The notes: generated from the sequence alone by a model not told the origin. A stretch of DNA of 12,652 nucleotides from UBA7328 sp036479115 (GCA_036479115.1 JAZGFD010000263.1:1-12652), one strand, 5' to 3'; numbered from the stretch's first letter, positions 1 to 9,552 are shown. Numbers and translations: made by a program.

Positions 1-35
1 GTAGTTACAGTAAAAGTACTATCGCATCTATATTT

Positions 36-2414
36 TCAAAATTTTATCAGTGTTGAGCCTTGTCCGCCGCCTTCTTCTTTAGGATGCCATACTTTTTTTA
101 CATCCTTGTACTCTTTGAGTTTTTTAAGTAATAGTTTTCTGAGTACTCCACTTCCTTTTCCGTGTATCACTTCGAGTAAACTAGAACTACCCAAAAGGGC
201 ATTGTCCAAAAATTCTTCGATAGATTGAGCGGCATCTTGATAATTATAACCCCTTATATCAAGTTTGGAGTCATTAATTCCTGTGTTCCCCGAAGTATCA
301 ATGTTAATTTTACGAGAACGACTTATTTCTATCTGCTTCCTGATAGGTCGTAATGAAGAAAGGGCTACACTAATAATCATATTACCACTCAGGATATCCG
401 CATTCTTTTTCTTAATTTTTTTAATTATACCTTGAGTATCGCCATCTACAAAAGCCACATGATCACCTATTTTATATATGTAATCAACAGGGGCAACTTC
501 TAAAATTTCTTGTTTTAAATCTACGACATCATATGACTCTGTAGTACGCTTTTGCTTTAATTCTTCTCTTAACATTTTTGCGTCTTCGAGTTTCTTTTCT
601 TTAGCAAGTGTTTTAATCACTTGATCTATTTTTATCCTGTCTGTCTCAATAGCAGCAATTTTATTTTCTTTAAGCCTAATCTTATGTTTCTTTTTCTTGA
701 TAATCAAATCTTTGTTCATTTGATCATAAGATTGAATGAGTTGATCTAATCTGTTGCGCTCATCGTATATCTGGCGCAGTTTTTCATCATATTCTGCTTT
801 TTCCTTTTGGAGTGAAACCAAAAGATGTTCAATAGCATTCTCTTTTCTTCCCACTTTTTTTCTAGCATATTTTATCAAAGCAGGATGTAAACCAATTTTA
901 TAAGCTACCTCAAATGCATAACTGCTACCGGGTGCACCTACATGAAGTTTATAAGTAGGTGCCAACTCTTTTTCATTAAAATGCATCGCACCATTTACAA
1001 CACCTTTCTCTTTGTAAGCAAATACTTTTAGAGAAGAATAGTGTGTAGTAATTATACCATAAGCTTTTAAATGATTAAATCTTCTGAGGATACTTTCTGC
1101 AATGGCCCCGCCTACTTTAGGGTCTGTACCACTACCAAATTCATCAATTAAAATGAGGCTTTCATTATTTACATTTTTTACTACATGATTCATGCTTTCT
1201 AAATGTGAGCTGTATGTACTCAAGCCTTCATCAAGATTTTGAAGATCCCCGATATTGGCAAAAATAGATTTGAAATCTCCAATTACAGATCCTTCTTCCA
1301 CAGGTACTAGAAATCCAGAATAGACCATTAAGTGAATCAGACCAATTGCTTTAAGCGTAACTGTTTTCCCCCCAGCATTAGGCCCACTGATTAATAAAAT
1401 TCTATTGTCTTTTTTTAACATCAAGTCAAACGGCACAACCTTGAACCCATCTAAGGTCATTTCTTTATGCTTCAAAAGTGGATGAGCTGATTTTTTTAGA
1501 TGGAGGCACGTTTTATCAGTGAGTTTTGGCCTGATTGCATCCATGCTAATTGCAAGGTGTGCTTTGCAAGAAAGAAAATCAAAATAGGCAACATGATTAT
1601 ATAGCTCTTCTATTTCAAATGTGTATGACCTCAATTCATTACTTAATTCTTTGAGGATTTTAAAAACTTCTTTCCTCTTTTCATTTTCTAGTTCTATTAA
1701 AAGATTGTTGACTTGAATTACTCCGGATGGTTCTATAAATACCGTTTTCCCAGAAGAGGACTCATCATGAATGATCCCTTTGACAATCCTTTTATTTTCA
1801 GCGGGTAAGGCCAAAACCCTTCTACCTGACTTTATAGATTCCGAACTATCAGAAAGTAATCCTTTTGATTTATAGTCAGATAGTATCCTATCAAATACCT
1901 TATCTATCTCTTTCTCTTTAGAACTTATCATTCTAAATATTCTAGCTAGTTCGGGGGTAGCATCTTTTTTCAAATCACCTTGTTCATCAAATATTCTAGA
2001 AATAGATCGGATAAAAGGCGAATAAAAATCATTGTATTCAAAGAAATTAGCCAAAGTGGTAAAATCCTTTCTTTTTTTGCCAAAAAAGAAAGTATCAATA
2101 CCTTTGAAATTAAGGAGTATTCTGTTTATCCTTAATACTGCTGCAGAGTCGAGAGTATAATTTTCCTTTTTAAGGTAAAAAAGATCGTTAGCTATTGCAT
2201 CATAAGGGTGAATTACAATAGACTCGGGGCTGAGTAATATCTCAACTAGTTCTGTGAGTCTATTCAATTCAGCATTTAAAGTTTGCATTTCGTAATTAAA
2301 ATGTATGTTTTCAAAATACGATAGACCTCCTGGCCCCTTTACTGATTTACTAGCTAGAGCTATTATCTCATTAAATTCAAGCTGTTTTAATACTTCTATA
2401 CTTACTGTTCTCAT
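36..2414 (-). CDS. mutS2: MutS2 family ATPase with Smr domain
   Basis: Complete 792-residue protein, the usual MutS2 length. Seen: a MutS core/clamp region in the N-terminal 320 residues; Walker A GPNAGGKT at 344-351; an ABC-type STYSSH signature; Walker B LILIDEFGSGTDP with D424/E425; a long charged coiled-coil-like stretch around 510-640; and a C-terminal Smr domain from about 718 (LDIRGY) with the HGKG motif at H751. Family knowledge: MutS2 lacks the mismatch-recognition domain. It has been linked to suppression of recombination at branched DNA and, in Bacillus subtilis, to splitting of collided ribosomes; the Smr domain is a nuclease or nucleic-acid-binding module. The ATG at 2414 follows an A/T-rich leader without a Shine-Dalgarno, typical of Bacteroidota, with a possible -7 box just upstream. 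It is divergent from aroC. No frameshift or missing motif was found. The function choice (DNA or ribosome) cannot be settled from sequence. Confidence 0.96.
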   Translation of the reverse strand: MRTVSIEVLKQLEFNEIIALASKSVKGPGGLSYFENIHFNYEMQTLNAELNRLTELVEILLSPESIVIHPYDAIANDLFYLKKENYTLDSAAVLRINRILLNFKGIDTFFFGKKRKDFTTLANFFEYNDFYSPFIRSISRIFDEQGDLKKDATPELARIFRMISSKEKEIDKVFDRILSDYKSKGLLSDSSESIKSGRRVLALPAENKRIVKGIIHDESSSGKTVFIEPSGVIQVNNLLIELENEKRKEVFKILKELSNELRSYTFEIEELYNHVAYFDFLSCKAHLAISMDAIRPKLTDKTCLHLKKSAHPLLKHKEMTLDGFKVVPFDLMLKKDNRILLISGPNAGGKTVTLKAIGLIHLMVYSGFLVPVEEGSVIGDFKSIFANIGDLQNLDEGLSTYSSHLESMNHVVKNVNNESLILIDEFGSGTDPKVGGAIAESILRRFNHLKAYGIITTHYSSLKVFAYKEKGVVNGAMHFNEKELAPTYKLHVGAPGSSYAFEVAYKIGLHPALIKYARKKVGRKENAIEHLLVSLQKEKAEYDEKLRQIYDERNRLDQLIQSYDQMNKDLIIKKKKHKIRLKENKIAAIETDRIKIDQVIKTLAKEKKLEDAKMLREELKQKRTTESYDVVDLKQEILEVAPVDYIYKIGDHVAFVDGDTQGIIKKIKKKNADILSGNMIISVALSSLRPIRKQIEISRSRKINIDTSGNTGINDSKLDIRGYNYQDAAQSIEEFLDNALLGSSSLLEVIHGKGSGVLRKLLLKKLKEYKDVKKVWHPKEEGGGQGSTLIKF

Positions 2415-2427
2415 AATTTATAAGCTG

Positions 2428-2435
2428 CAAAATTA
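2428..2435 (-). promoter_or_regulatory. Candidate Bacteroidota -7 box for mutS2
   Basis: The minus strand reads TAATTTTG, matching the Bacteroidota sigma-A -7 consensus TAnnTTTG, 13 bases upstream of the mutS2 ATG. The implied leader would be only about 7 nt. I found no good TTTG/TTG -33 element at normal spacing, so this rests on one box. Confidence 0.35.
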
Positions 2436-2480
2436 AAAGGCTTTACGTAATATTGCCACTAGTCAAGAAAATGAATACAA

Positions 2481-3581
2481 ATGGCAGGCAATAGTTTTGG
2501 GCAACTTTTTAAAATCACCACCTTTGGAGAATCTCATGGTAAGGCAATCGGTGCCATAATAGACGGTTGTCCATCCGGAATAAAATTAGATTATAGCCAA
2601 ATTCAATCTGACCTAAACAGAAGAAAACCAGGCCAGTCTGCCCTAGTCACACAGCGTAAGGAGCCCGATGAATTTGAAATACTTTCGGGCACTATGGATG
2701 GAGTGACTACGGGCACACCATTGTGCATTGTAGTATGGAATACCAATCAAAAGTCAAAAGATTATTCTCACATTAAAGACCTGTGGAGGCCTTCACATGC
2801 TGATTTTACATATGAAAAAAAATACGGAGTCAGAGATTATCGAGGAGGGGGAAGATCATCAGCTAGGGAGACTATAGCGAGAGTGGCCACGGGAGCCATT
2901 GCAAAACAAATACTTTCTAAAATAGGAATCTCAATAAATGCATACGTCTCTCAAGTAGGTGATCTTAAGTTAAATAAATCCCATCAGGAATTAGATTTCC
3001 AATTAACAGAAAGTAACGATGTAAGGTGTCCTGATCCTGAAATGGCTAAGAGAATGTCGAAATTGATTAAAAAAATAAAGAAAGAAGGAAACACCGTGGG
3101 AGGAATGGTCTCATGTGTTACTAATAACATTCCTGTGGGAATAGGAGAACCTGTATTTGGCAAACTCCACGCAGTTTTGTCGTCAGCCATGATGGGCATT
3201 AACGCTGTTAAAGGGTTTGAATATGGATCAGGTTTTAACTGTGTAATGATGACTGGTGCTGAGCATAATGATGTATTTGAAAAACACGGAAAGAAATTTA
3301 TTACAAAAACAAATTTTTCGGGTGGGATTCAAGGTGGAATTTCCAATGGGATGCCTATATATTTTAATGTTGCTTTCAAACCCGTTGCTACAATAATGAG
3401 AGATCAAAGTAGTGTGAATGCTGTAGGAGAAGAGGTAACTATTTCTGGCAAAGGTAGACATGATCCTTGTGTGGTACCAAGAGCTGTACCTATTGTAGAA
3501 GCTATGACAGCATTGGTAATGGTGGATCAATTAATGCTTAGCGGTACTGTGAAATTAGATGATATATTAGACTTTGATTAA
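2481..3581 (+). CDS. aroC: Chorismate synthase
   Basis: Complete 366-residue enzyme, normal for the family. It converts 5-enolpyruvylshikimate 3-phosphate to chorismate with loss of phosphate, using reduced FMN; it is the last step of the shikimate pathway, in the cytoplasm. Seen: FGESHG near the N-terminus (H19), RRKPGQS, SHADFTY with the conserved H106, the RGGGRSSARET FMN-binding signature (121-131), GGIQGGISNGMPI, and the C-terminal GRHDPCVVPRAVPI signature (R326, H327, D328). All expected catalytic and FMN/substrate residues that I can place are present. The ATG at 2481 gives the canonical MAGNSFG start; the nearby ATG at 2471 is out of frame. It stands alone on its strand, divergent from mutS2 and convergent with tamB, so it is probably monocistronic. 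Chorismate also feeds pABA, the co-substrate of the FolP encoded further right. Confidence 0.98.
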   Translation: MAGNSFGQLFKITTFGESHGKAIGAIIDGCPSGIKLDYSQIQSDLNRRKPGQSALVTQRKEPDEFEILSGTMDGVTTGTPLCIVVWNTNQKSKDYSHIKDLWRPSHADFTYEKKYGVRDYRGGGRSSARETIARVATGAIAKQILSKIGISINAYVSQVGDLKLNKSHQELDFQLTESNDVRCPDPEMAKRMSKLIKKIKKEGNTVGGMVSCVTNNIPVGIGEPVFGKLHAVLSSAMMGINAVKGFEYGSGFNCVMMTGAEHNDVFEKHGKKFITKTNFSGGIQGGISNGMPIYFNVAFKPVATIMRDQSSVNAVGEEVTISGKGRHDPCVVPRAVPIVEAMTALVMVDQLMLSGTVKLDDILDFD

Positions 3582-3779
3582 GAAATAATCATTTTTAAGT
3601 CTTTTCCGAAAACTCGAAAAATTCAAAAAAAATATTACTTCGAAAGCTCTGCATAAATCTTTTGGCGTACTTTACATTTTTCTCAACTCGCTGATACTAA
3701 GGCATCACCGAATTTCCAAAATTGCACATTTCATGCAAAACGATTCATTTTCTGAAAAATATTAGTTTCCAGAGTAGAT
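3582..3779. other. Convergent aroC/tamB intergenic spacer
   Basis: This 198 bp gap lies between two converging genes and is A/T-rich with no coding-like frame. The only structure I can point to is the weak hairpin at 3722-3738. No strong bidirectional terminator is visible. Confidence 0.6.
3722..3738 (-). terminator. Weak hairpin, possible tamB terminator
   Basis: TTGCA and TGCAA form a 5 bp stem with a 7 nt loop. Read on the minus strand, the stem is followed directly by TTTT, and it lies about 42 bp past the tamB stop. The stem is short and poor in G/C, so rho-independent activity is doubtful. Confidence 0.2.
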
Positions 3780-6700
3780 TCATTTTTCTAAGCTCTGATT
3801 CTTTACATCCTTAGCTATCTTCTTTAAAGTTTCAGTGAGGTCTGTCATTTTTCCAAATTCTCTTCTATAATTGATACCAAAACCGTATCTCTGTTTTCTA
3901 CTGGCAAAGGCTTCGTCGTAGTCAAAATCACCATAGAATCTCAGTTTTAATTTTTTATCATTTGTAATAAACCAATCTAAAGCAAAATCACCTGTAAGAT
4001 AATTGACATTATTGGCTTCTGAGGCTCTCACATAATTGGTGCCTACATTTAATGCCCAATTTTCATTGGTAAATGTAGGTCTCACATTTACGCCTACCTG
4101 ATCAGGAACAAAATCGACCAACCCTCCAATAAATTCATTTGACTGCCCATCAATAAAAGAGGTATTTTGCGAAAGCGCAATATCAAAATCTATATCACTG
4201 ATAAAAGTACCATCCTTAATAAGATCAGAAAGAGCATCAGATACCAACAAGGACAATTGGCTGCTAAAAAATTCTGTGATGGTATTATTACCTGTCTGCC
4301 CTAAAGTACTGCCTGATAAGTTGGCGAGTGGATTGTTATTTGGTAAGAAATTATTAAAAAACATGAGACCAAAAACTTGATTATTGATTCCGTTTTCTGT
4401 GGTTCGTAGTGATCTCATTTTATTATCAGTATAGGTTTTAAGTTCTCCTGTAACATCTGGAAACGATATATTGAAATTTACATCAGGTTGGAACAAGGTG
4501 CCACGCAGCAGTAGTTTGAGAGCTACATCTGTTCTATTTTTCGCTTCATTTCTAACTGTTTCAGATGCTGATATTAAAAACTCTGATAAAAAGATGTCTA
4601 AAGGTGCTCTCATTCCACTATAATCAGCCTCTACATCTATAATTGCATTGTATGGGTCTCCTGTCCATCTTACTACTCCACCTCGCCTTAGAAGAAATCT
4701 TTTGGCGGTAATTCCATATGCCGAATATAGGTATTCTCCTGATTCAACCAGATAATTTCCAAACACCTCAAAAGTACCATCGCGTTTTACAGTTACCCTT
4801 AGGTTACCACTTCCTTTTGCTGCCAATACCTCATCTACACTTTGGTCAAATATAACATTCACATTTGCTTCTGGAGTAAATGATAAATTCATTTCAAAAT
4901 CAGCTCCAGAAAGTCTCAAAGCTTCAAAAGCATCTTTTATTCTTGAAGAAGTATCTAACTGTGAGTTGTAATCAAAATTGACAAAGCCTTTGTCTAGGGC
5001 ATAGGCGTTACTTTCCAATGGGATGTTAAGAGACGAACCTGCTCCAGTGATGGCATCCACTCTAATATCAATTTCCTCAAATGGTCCGAAAAATGAAACC
5101 GAAATGTCACCCAAACCTGTTCCATAATAAGATTCGTTGTCCTCATATGTAGTATTTAAACCCACAAAATGTTGTGATGAAACAGAAACGTCAGCTGTAA
5201 AATCAGCAAGAAAATCATGATTTAGTACACCAGTGATCACAGCTTTGTTTCCCAAATGATCTATTAACTCCACTCCAGTAAGGTCGACAGTTTTTTCATT
5301 AATTTTAATAATCTGATCCTCCATTTTATAGAATTCACCCAAGTAGTCTATTCTCGTTCCGCCATTGTTAATTACGCCTTGTCCTTGCAGTTTGAGATCA
5401 GTCAAAGGGCCATATATTCGAGCATTGACATCAGTAGTCCCAACAGTTTGGGATATTCCATCATCAATAATATATTCAAAAATGGACATCGGGTAATCAA
5501 TAATACTTATATCAGCATTGAGTAAATTTTCTTTTAAATCATAATAGGCCAGTACATCAAGAGCTTGAGAATCTTTTTCGATTTTTATTGACAAATCTAT
5601 CATTTCATTCTTTCCTTCATTAGCGTGAAGCGTAATACTACCATAGTCATCTTGATTAATAGTAAAGTTTGGTATATTAAGGTCTAGAGATAGTTCTCTT
5701 TTATTAAAAAGGTTTTTAGCTTTAATATCTATGTATGAAATACCCTCAAAATACATTTTGTCATAATCTACAAATGGATTAATAAGAGCCAGGTCAAAGC
5801 CATTCATAATCAGAGAGATACCCTGCCCATCGATATCATCTAGTATCAATGTTTGGTCACCTCCTTGAATAATAAAATTATCTATGAATATTTTGTTGTC
5901 GCTATAGCCTATTGCTGCATCAGCATCCAGCACCCATTCTAATGAATCTATACGAAGCACATTATTGTCAAAAACAAACTTAAAACCATCTCTCCACGGA
6001 TTTCCATGCCCAGAAATATTCACTACATTTTCTTGCCCTTTATCATTTTTTATATCAAATAAAATTTCATTTTTTTTGATTTTGGAAAAAATTTCAAAGC
6101 CATCAAATATTCGATCTCCTTGCCTCAACTCATCAATAAAAAGTGAAAATATGCCGTCGCCATCTTTTGAATCCAAATTAAAAATCACATTCGACAATTT
6201 CAAGCCATTGAGGGTCACATTTTTCAAATCATAAGAATTAGAAGTAAGACCCTTTGCAGAACTCCATCGACCTCTCAATTCTCCTTCTATTTCTAACAGT
6301 TGTTTCGATTGTAAAAAGCCAAGTATATCTGTCATATTCTTCACTTCCAGAGCGAAATCAAATTCTTCCTGCCCTGTTAGTCCAGTCGGGGTAGGCACAT
6401 TTAGCCTCTGGGCTATGTCAGGATAATCTGAAATCAAAAGATTTAGTAGCACTTTATGCATTGTTCTTATATCAAATACACCTCTAATCTTAGCATCAAT
6501 TTCATCAGATGACAATTCTAACAGCATACCTTGCTCAACGGATTTGGAGCTGATAGTAAGATAGTTTAGAGAAAGGTCTCTACCATCTTTTTTCATATAA
6601 ATAGAGTCTAACAAGGCTGTGCCTTGCAAACTATTGATATCTTGGCCATACAGGTCTATAGAAGCCATAAGTGACATTTCACATGGAAAATCAGTAAGAT

Positions 6701-8531
6701 TGGCTTCGCAAAGATCGATGCGACCTATGTCTATTTTAAATTTGGCATTGGGAACAGCAGTGGAAAAATCCATTCTACCATTAAAGGAAAAATCAATATT
6801 TTTATCAAAAACACTCAAATTGCCATCTATAGATTTATTTGACATTTTTCCATTAAAAAGGCCATTCGTATAAGTGTATCCTTTGTATTGTAAAGTATCA
6901 ATATCAGCAGACATGACAGCTTTTAGGCTTTCAAAATTCAACCCACTTCCTTCTGTTATATCTGCGGAGAGACTTATTCTACCCAAGTCTTTTTCATTGA
7001 GAAGCGACCCCAGATCAAAAGAATTTAGTTTTAATAGGCCCTTGTATTGATTTTCTTCTTCTATGTTAAAATTAAGGTCAATAGCCAAATTTCCCAAAGC
7101 ACTAGAAATATCAACTTCAGCTACAAAATTATTTTTAAACCCATCAAATATTCCGTCAAGTTCAATCGTACCAAGACGGACTAACTCCTTAGGGATTTTT
7201 ATATTTGGAATTTTTCTGCTTACTTCATCAAGATGAATTTTTGAATGGTCTATTATAAGATTAATCAATGCTTGATCAATGTTAGTTAGGTTTAAGATGT
7301 CAATACTTCCAGCATATGTCAGTAGATTTGGGACTACAATATGTACATTGTTAACTGTTAAGTCATTAAGGGTGCCAATTACCTGTCCATTCAAATGAAG
7401 CTTGTCCAGATCTAAATTTTGATACCAATATTCAGCAGATAGAGAAGGAATCAATCGATTCAATTTATTAATATCAACATAAGAATTAGCAATATCAAGA
7501 TCAAATTCGGCCCTGTCTATATGTGTATAATCAATACCAGTTTTGTCTTTTATGTTTCCATTAATTTTGACCAAACCCAAATTTGATCTAACTAATAAAT
7601 TTTGAATATTTAATGCAGTACTGGAACATAATATTTGGTCAGAATTAAGATGATCCAATTCTAAATTATCATTAATTACCAAACTGATGTCACGAGGTGT
7701 AAACTGATAATTATAGATGTTTTTAAAAGAAATATCATCAATAACGGCATCAGCTTGTCTCAAGCTAAAAAAAGTATCATTATTTTTATCATCTCTTGAT
7801 GTTAAGGAAACATTGGCATTTATTATGCTGAGATTGCTCAACAAAATATCTAATTCCTTTTTAGGATTGTCAGGTTTTGTATTGTTTTGTGCTTCATTTT
7901 TTGGTTTGGATGAGCATGACTTGATATATATATCAGGATTTAATAATAAAACATTATTTATATCAAAATGTCCAGTTTCTAAACTTATCTTTTGTGACAG
8001 AATTTCTAGCCTTTTAAGTTTTACATAGCCTTCCAGTTCTTTGCTTTTGTCATTTATATCTATCCATAAATCTTCAATATCTATCTCCTTTATAAAAAAT
8101 AAATTTTCTTTTTTCTCTTTGCCAGAACTACCATTTTGAAAAGATGAAAAAAATCGATCCCAATTAGAATCAGAGTCATTTGTTTTATTATAAATATTCA
8201 CTCTTGCTCCTTTGATAAATGCGTGATCAAAACTAAAGTCATTCTTCAAAAGAGAAAGAAACGTCGATTGTGGGCTGATTTTAAATATATCAATCGTTAA
8301 TAAAGAAGATGCCGTGTTATCATTTATCACTAAGTCTTCAATGAAAAACCCATCGAAAAGATCAAAACCAGAATGAGAAAATTTGATTTCTACATCAGCA
8401 TTTTTCTCTATTGGAGCAATAATCCGATTAATGAGAAATGTTTGAAACCGATGGCTTTTTAGAATTAATAAAGTAAGAAGCATTACAAGGATTATTATAC
8501 CCGACGCACCTATTTTAAATTTTTTGACCAT
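3780..8531 (-). CDS. tamB: TamB-like AsmA-family translocation/assembly protein
   Basis: A single uninterrupted frame of 1583 residues, longer than the E. coli protein (about 1260) but usual for Bacteroidota homologues. Seen: a short basic N-terminus and one hydrophobic segment at about residues 7-25 (signal anchor); more than 1000 residues of alternating hydrophobic/polar beta-strand pattern rich in N and D, as expected for the AsmA/TamB beta-taco; and a C-terminal TamB (DUF490) region with RRGGVVRWTGDPYNAIIDVEADY and a terminal strand-rich segment ending GFGINYRREFGK. Family knowledge: TamB bridges the inner membrane and an outer-membrane Omp85 partner, and serves in envelope-protein assembly and/or phospholipid transport. 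No Omp85/TamA gene lies in the window. It is 76 bp downstream of folP on the same strand, so co-transcription is possible. No frameshift was seen. The family assignment is firm; the exact cargo is unknown. Confidence 0.92.
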   Translation of the reverse strand: MVKKFKIGASGIIILVMLLTLLILKSHRFQTFLINRIIAPIEKNADVEIKFSHSGFDLFDGFFIEDLVINDNTASSLLTIDIFKISPQSTFLSLLKNDFSFDHAFIKGARVNIYNKTNDSDSNWDRFFSSFQNGSSGKEKKENLFFIKEIDIEDLWIDINDKSKELEGYVKLKRLEILSQKISLETGHFDINNVLLLNPDIYIKSCSSKPKNEAQNNTKPDNPKKELDILLSNLSIINANVSLTSRDDKNNDTFFSLRQADAVIDDISFKNIYNYQFTPRDISLVINDNLELDHLNSDQILCSSTALNIQNLLVRSNLGLVKINGNIKDKTGIDYTHIDRAEFDLDIANSYVDINKLNRLIPSLSAEYWYQNLDLDKLHLNGQVIGTLNDLTVNNVHIVVPNLLTYAGSIDILNLTNIDQALINLIIDHSKIHLDEVSRKIPNIKIPKELVRLGTIELDGIFDGFKNNFVAEVDISSALGNLAIDLNFNIEEENQYKGLLKLNSFDLGSLLNEKDLGRISLSADITEGSGLNFESLKAVMSADIDTLQYKGYTYTNGLFNGKMSNKSIDGNLSVFDKNIDFSFNGRMDFSTAVPNAKFKIDIGRIDLCEANLTDFPCEMSLMASIDLYGQDINSLQGTALLDSIYMKKDGRDLSLNYLTISSKSVEQGMLLELSSDEIDAKIRGVFDIRTMHKVLLNLLISDYPDIAQRLNVPTPTGLTGQEEFDFALEVKNMTDILGFLQSKQLLEIEGELRGRWSSAKGLTSNSYDLKNVTLNGLKLSNVIFNLDSKDGDGIFSLFIDELRQGDRIFDGFEIFSKIKKNEILFDIKNDKGQENVVNISGHGNPWRDGFKFVFDNNVLRIDSLEWVLDADAAIGYSDNKIFIDNFIIQGGDQTLILDDIDGQGISLIMNGFDLALINPFVDYDKMYFEGISYIDIKAKNLFNKRELSLDLNIPNFTINQDDYGSITLHANEGKNEMIDLSIKIEKDSQALDVLAYYDLKENLLNADISIIDYPMSIFEYIIDDGISQTVGTTDVNARIYGPLTDLKLQGQGVINNGGTRIDYLGEFYKMEDQIIKINEKTVDLTGVELIDHLGNKAVITGVLNHDFLADFTADVSVSSQHFVGLNTTYEDNESYYGTGLGDISVSFFGPFEEIDIRVDAITGAGSSLNIPLESNAYALDKGFVNFDYNSQLDTSSRIKDAFEALRLSGADFEMNLSFTPEANVNVIFDQSVDEVLAAKGSGNLRVTVKRDGTFEVFGNYLVESGEYLYSAYGITAKRFLLRRGGVVRWTGDPYNAIIDVEADYSGMRAPLDIFLSEFLISASETVRNEAKNRTDVALKLLLRGTLFQPDVNFNISFPDVTGELKTYTDNKMRSLRTTENGINNQVFGLMFFNNFLPNNNPLANLSGSTLGQTGNNTITEFFSSQLSLLVSDALSDLIKDGTFISDIDFDIALSQNTSFIDGQSNEFIGGLVDFVPDQVGVNVRPTFTNENWALNVGTNYVRASEANNVNYLTGDFALDWFITNDKKLKLRFYGDFDYDEAFASRKQRYGFGINYRREFGKMTDLTETLKKIAKDVKNQSLEK

Positions 8532-8574
8532 TAATAAATAATTGGAATGTAATTCTAACTTAAAAAATATTAAT

Positions 8575-8596
8575 AATAGTGGGTTGCTTCACTATT
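8575..8596 (-). terminator. folP-tamB intergenic hairpin
   Basis: A perfect 7 bp inverted repeat, AATAGTG/CACTATT, encloses an 8 nt loop. It lies 11 bp past the folP stop and 43 bp before the tamB start. On the minus strand a run of six T follows about 8 nt after the stem. It could be a leaky terminator or an mRNA-stabilising stem between the two genes. The stem has only two G/C pairs and would be weak. Confidence 0.3.
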
Positions 8597-8607
8597 TTAA
8601 CTTGAAT

Positions 8608-9444
8608 TTATTGATTTACTGATTCTAATTTTTGATGGAGGACTATACAATCATGAGCTGCTCGAGTATCATGCACTCTTAATATTTTTGCACCACTTAA
8701 TAATGCGTGCATATGAAGCGCTGTTGTGCCATTCAAAGCAGCTGCGGGGTCAATACCTAATACTTTGTAAATCATGGACTTACGTGACAATCCAACCATG
8801 ATTGGAACATCAAACAATTGAAATGCCTTTAACTGATATAATAATTTATAATTATCATCTATGGTCTTTCCAAAGCCAAATCCTGGATCAATAATCACAT
8901 CAACTATTCCTTCGTTTTTACAACGATGTAGACTTGTTTTAAAATATTCTAATTCTGCCATCACCACATTGCTTTTATATGAAGGATTTTGTTGCATGTG
9001 ACGCGGGGTGCCTTTCATGTGCATGAGCACATAGGGCAAATTAAGGGCGCCTACTGTTGGAAGTATATCAGGATCAATACTCCCTCCACTGATGTCATTC
9101 ACCATATTTATACCATATTCTGTTACAGATTTTACTACCTCGGCTCTATAAGTATCAATAGATATTAAAACGTTATTAAATTCTCTTCTTAATATTTTTA
9201 AGGCCCAAATTAGTTTGACAATTTCATCCTTTAATGGAATCTCTTTAGCACCAGGTCGTGATGACATACCTCCAATATCGATAATGTCAGCCCCATCAGA
9301 AAGATGCTGACCAGCCATTGTTATTAGTTCTTTTTCAGAAGCTACTCTGCTCTCCTTAAAAAAAGAGTCACCGGTAATATTACATATGGCCATGACTTTT
9401 GGCTTTGACAAATCCAGTACCTTTCCTCCACAATTAATTGTCAT
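8608..9444 (-). CDS. folP: Dihydropteroate synthase, variant TGDSF loop
   Basis: A 278-residue TIM-barrel enzyme that condenses 6-hydroxymethyl-dihydropterin pyrophosphate with p-aminobenzoate to give dihydropteroate in folate synthesis; it is the sulfonamide target. Residue numbering matches E. coli FolP almost exactly through the first loops. Seen: N22; loop 1 as NITGDSFF (24-29); DIIDIGGMSSRPGA (loop 2, R63 and P64 kept); SIDT; NDISGG; LMHMKGTP; DPGFGFGKT; GLSRKSMI; and the C-terminal R256-V-H258 anion-binding pair. Odd: the normally near-invariant Pro of TPDSF is Gly25, and the flanking MGILN is MAICN; D26, S27 and F28 remain. All other catalytic motifs are intact, so I expect an active enzyme. 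The ATG at 9444 gives the normal N-terminus (strand, then LDLS and the VM segment). It is divergent from the M23 gene and 76 bp upstream of tamB. Confidence 0.95.
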   Translation of the reverse strand: MTINCGGKVLDLSKPKVMAICNITGDSFFKESRVASEKELITMAGQHLSDGADIIDIGGMSSRPGAKEIPLKDEIVKLIWALKILRREFNNVLISIDTYRAEVVKSVTEYGINMVNDISGGSIDPDILPTVGALNLPYVLMHMKGTPRHMQQNPSYKSNVVMAELEYFKTSLHRCKNEGIVDVIIDPGFGFGKTIDDNYKLLYQLKAFQLFDVPIMVGLSRKSMIYKVLGIDPAAALNGTTALHMHALLSGAKILRVHDTRAAHDCIVLHQKLESVNQ

Positions 9445-9478
9445 GAGTTAACTTTTTGTTATTATAATGACCAGAAGA

Positions 9479-9486
9479 CAAAATTA
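9479..9486 (-). promoter_or_regulatory. Candidate Bacteroidota -7 box for folP
   Basis: The minus strand reads TAATTTTG, the same octamer as in front of mutS2 and a match to TAnnTTTG. It is 34 bases upstream of the folP ATG, giving a leader of roughly 28 nt. No clear -33 TTTG is seen at standard spacing. Confidence 0.35.
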
Positions 9487-9552
9487 ATTTGAATATTTGT
9501 TTATCCCACTTATTTTCACGTTTCATATTATAATCAATTTCAGATATTAAAT

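Noticed and set aside
3228..3530. Minus-strand open frame of 100 codons within aroC
   Set aside because: It overlaps the RHDPCV signature region of chorismate synthase on the other strand and shows no family of its own.
3717..3740. Shared TGCACATTT between the aroC/tamB gap and the right end (about 12543-12551)
   Set aside because: Nine matching A/T-rich bases are expected by chance, and flanking sequence does not align.
7717..8028. Plus-strand open frame of 103 codons within tamB
   Set aside because: It is antisense to the continuous tamB frame, and open frames here follow from the low-complexity A/T-rich coding sequence.
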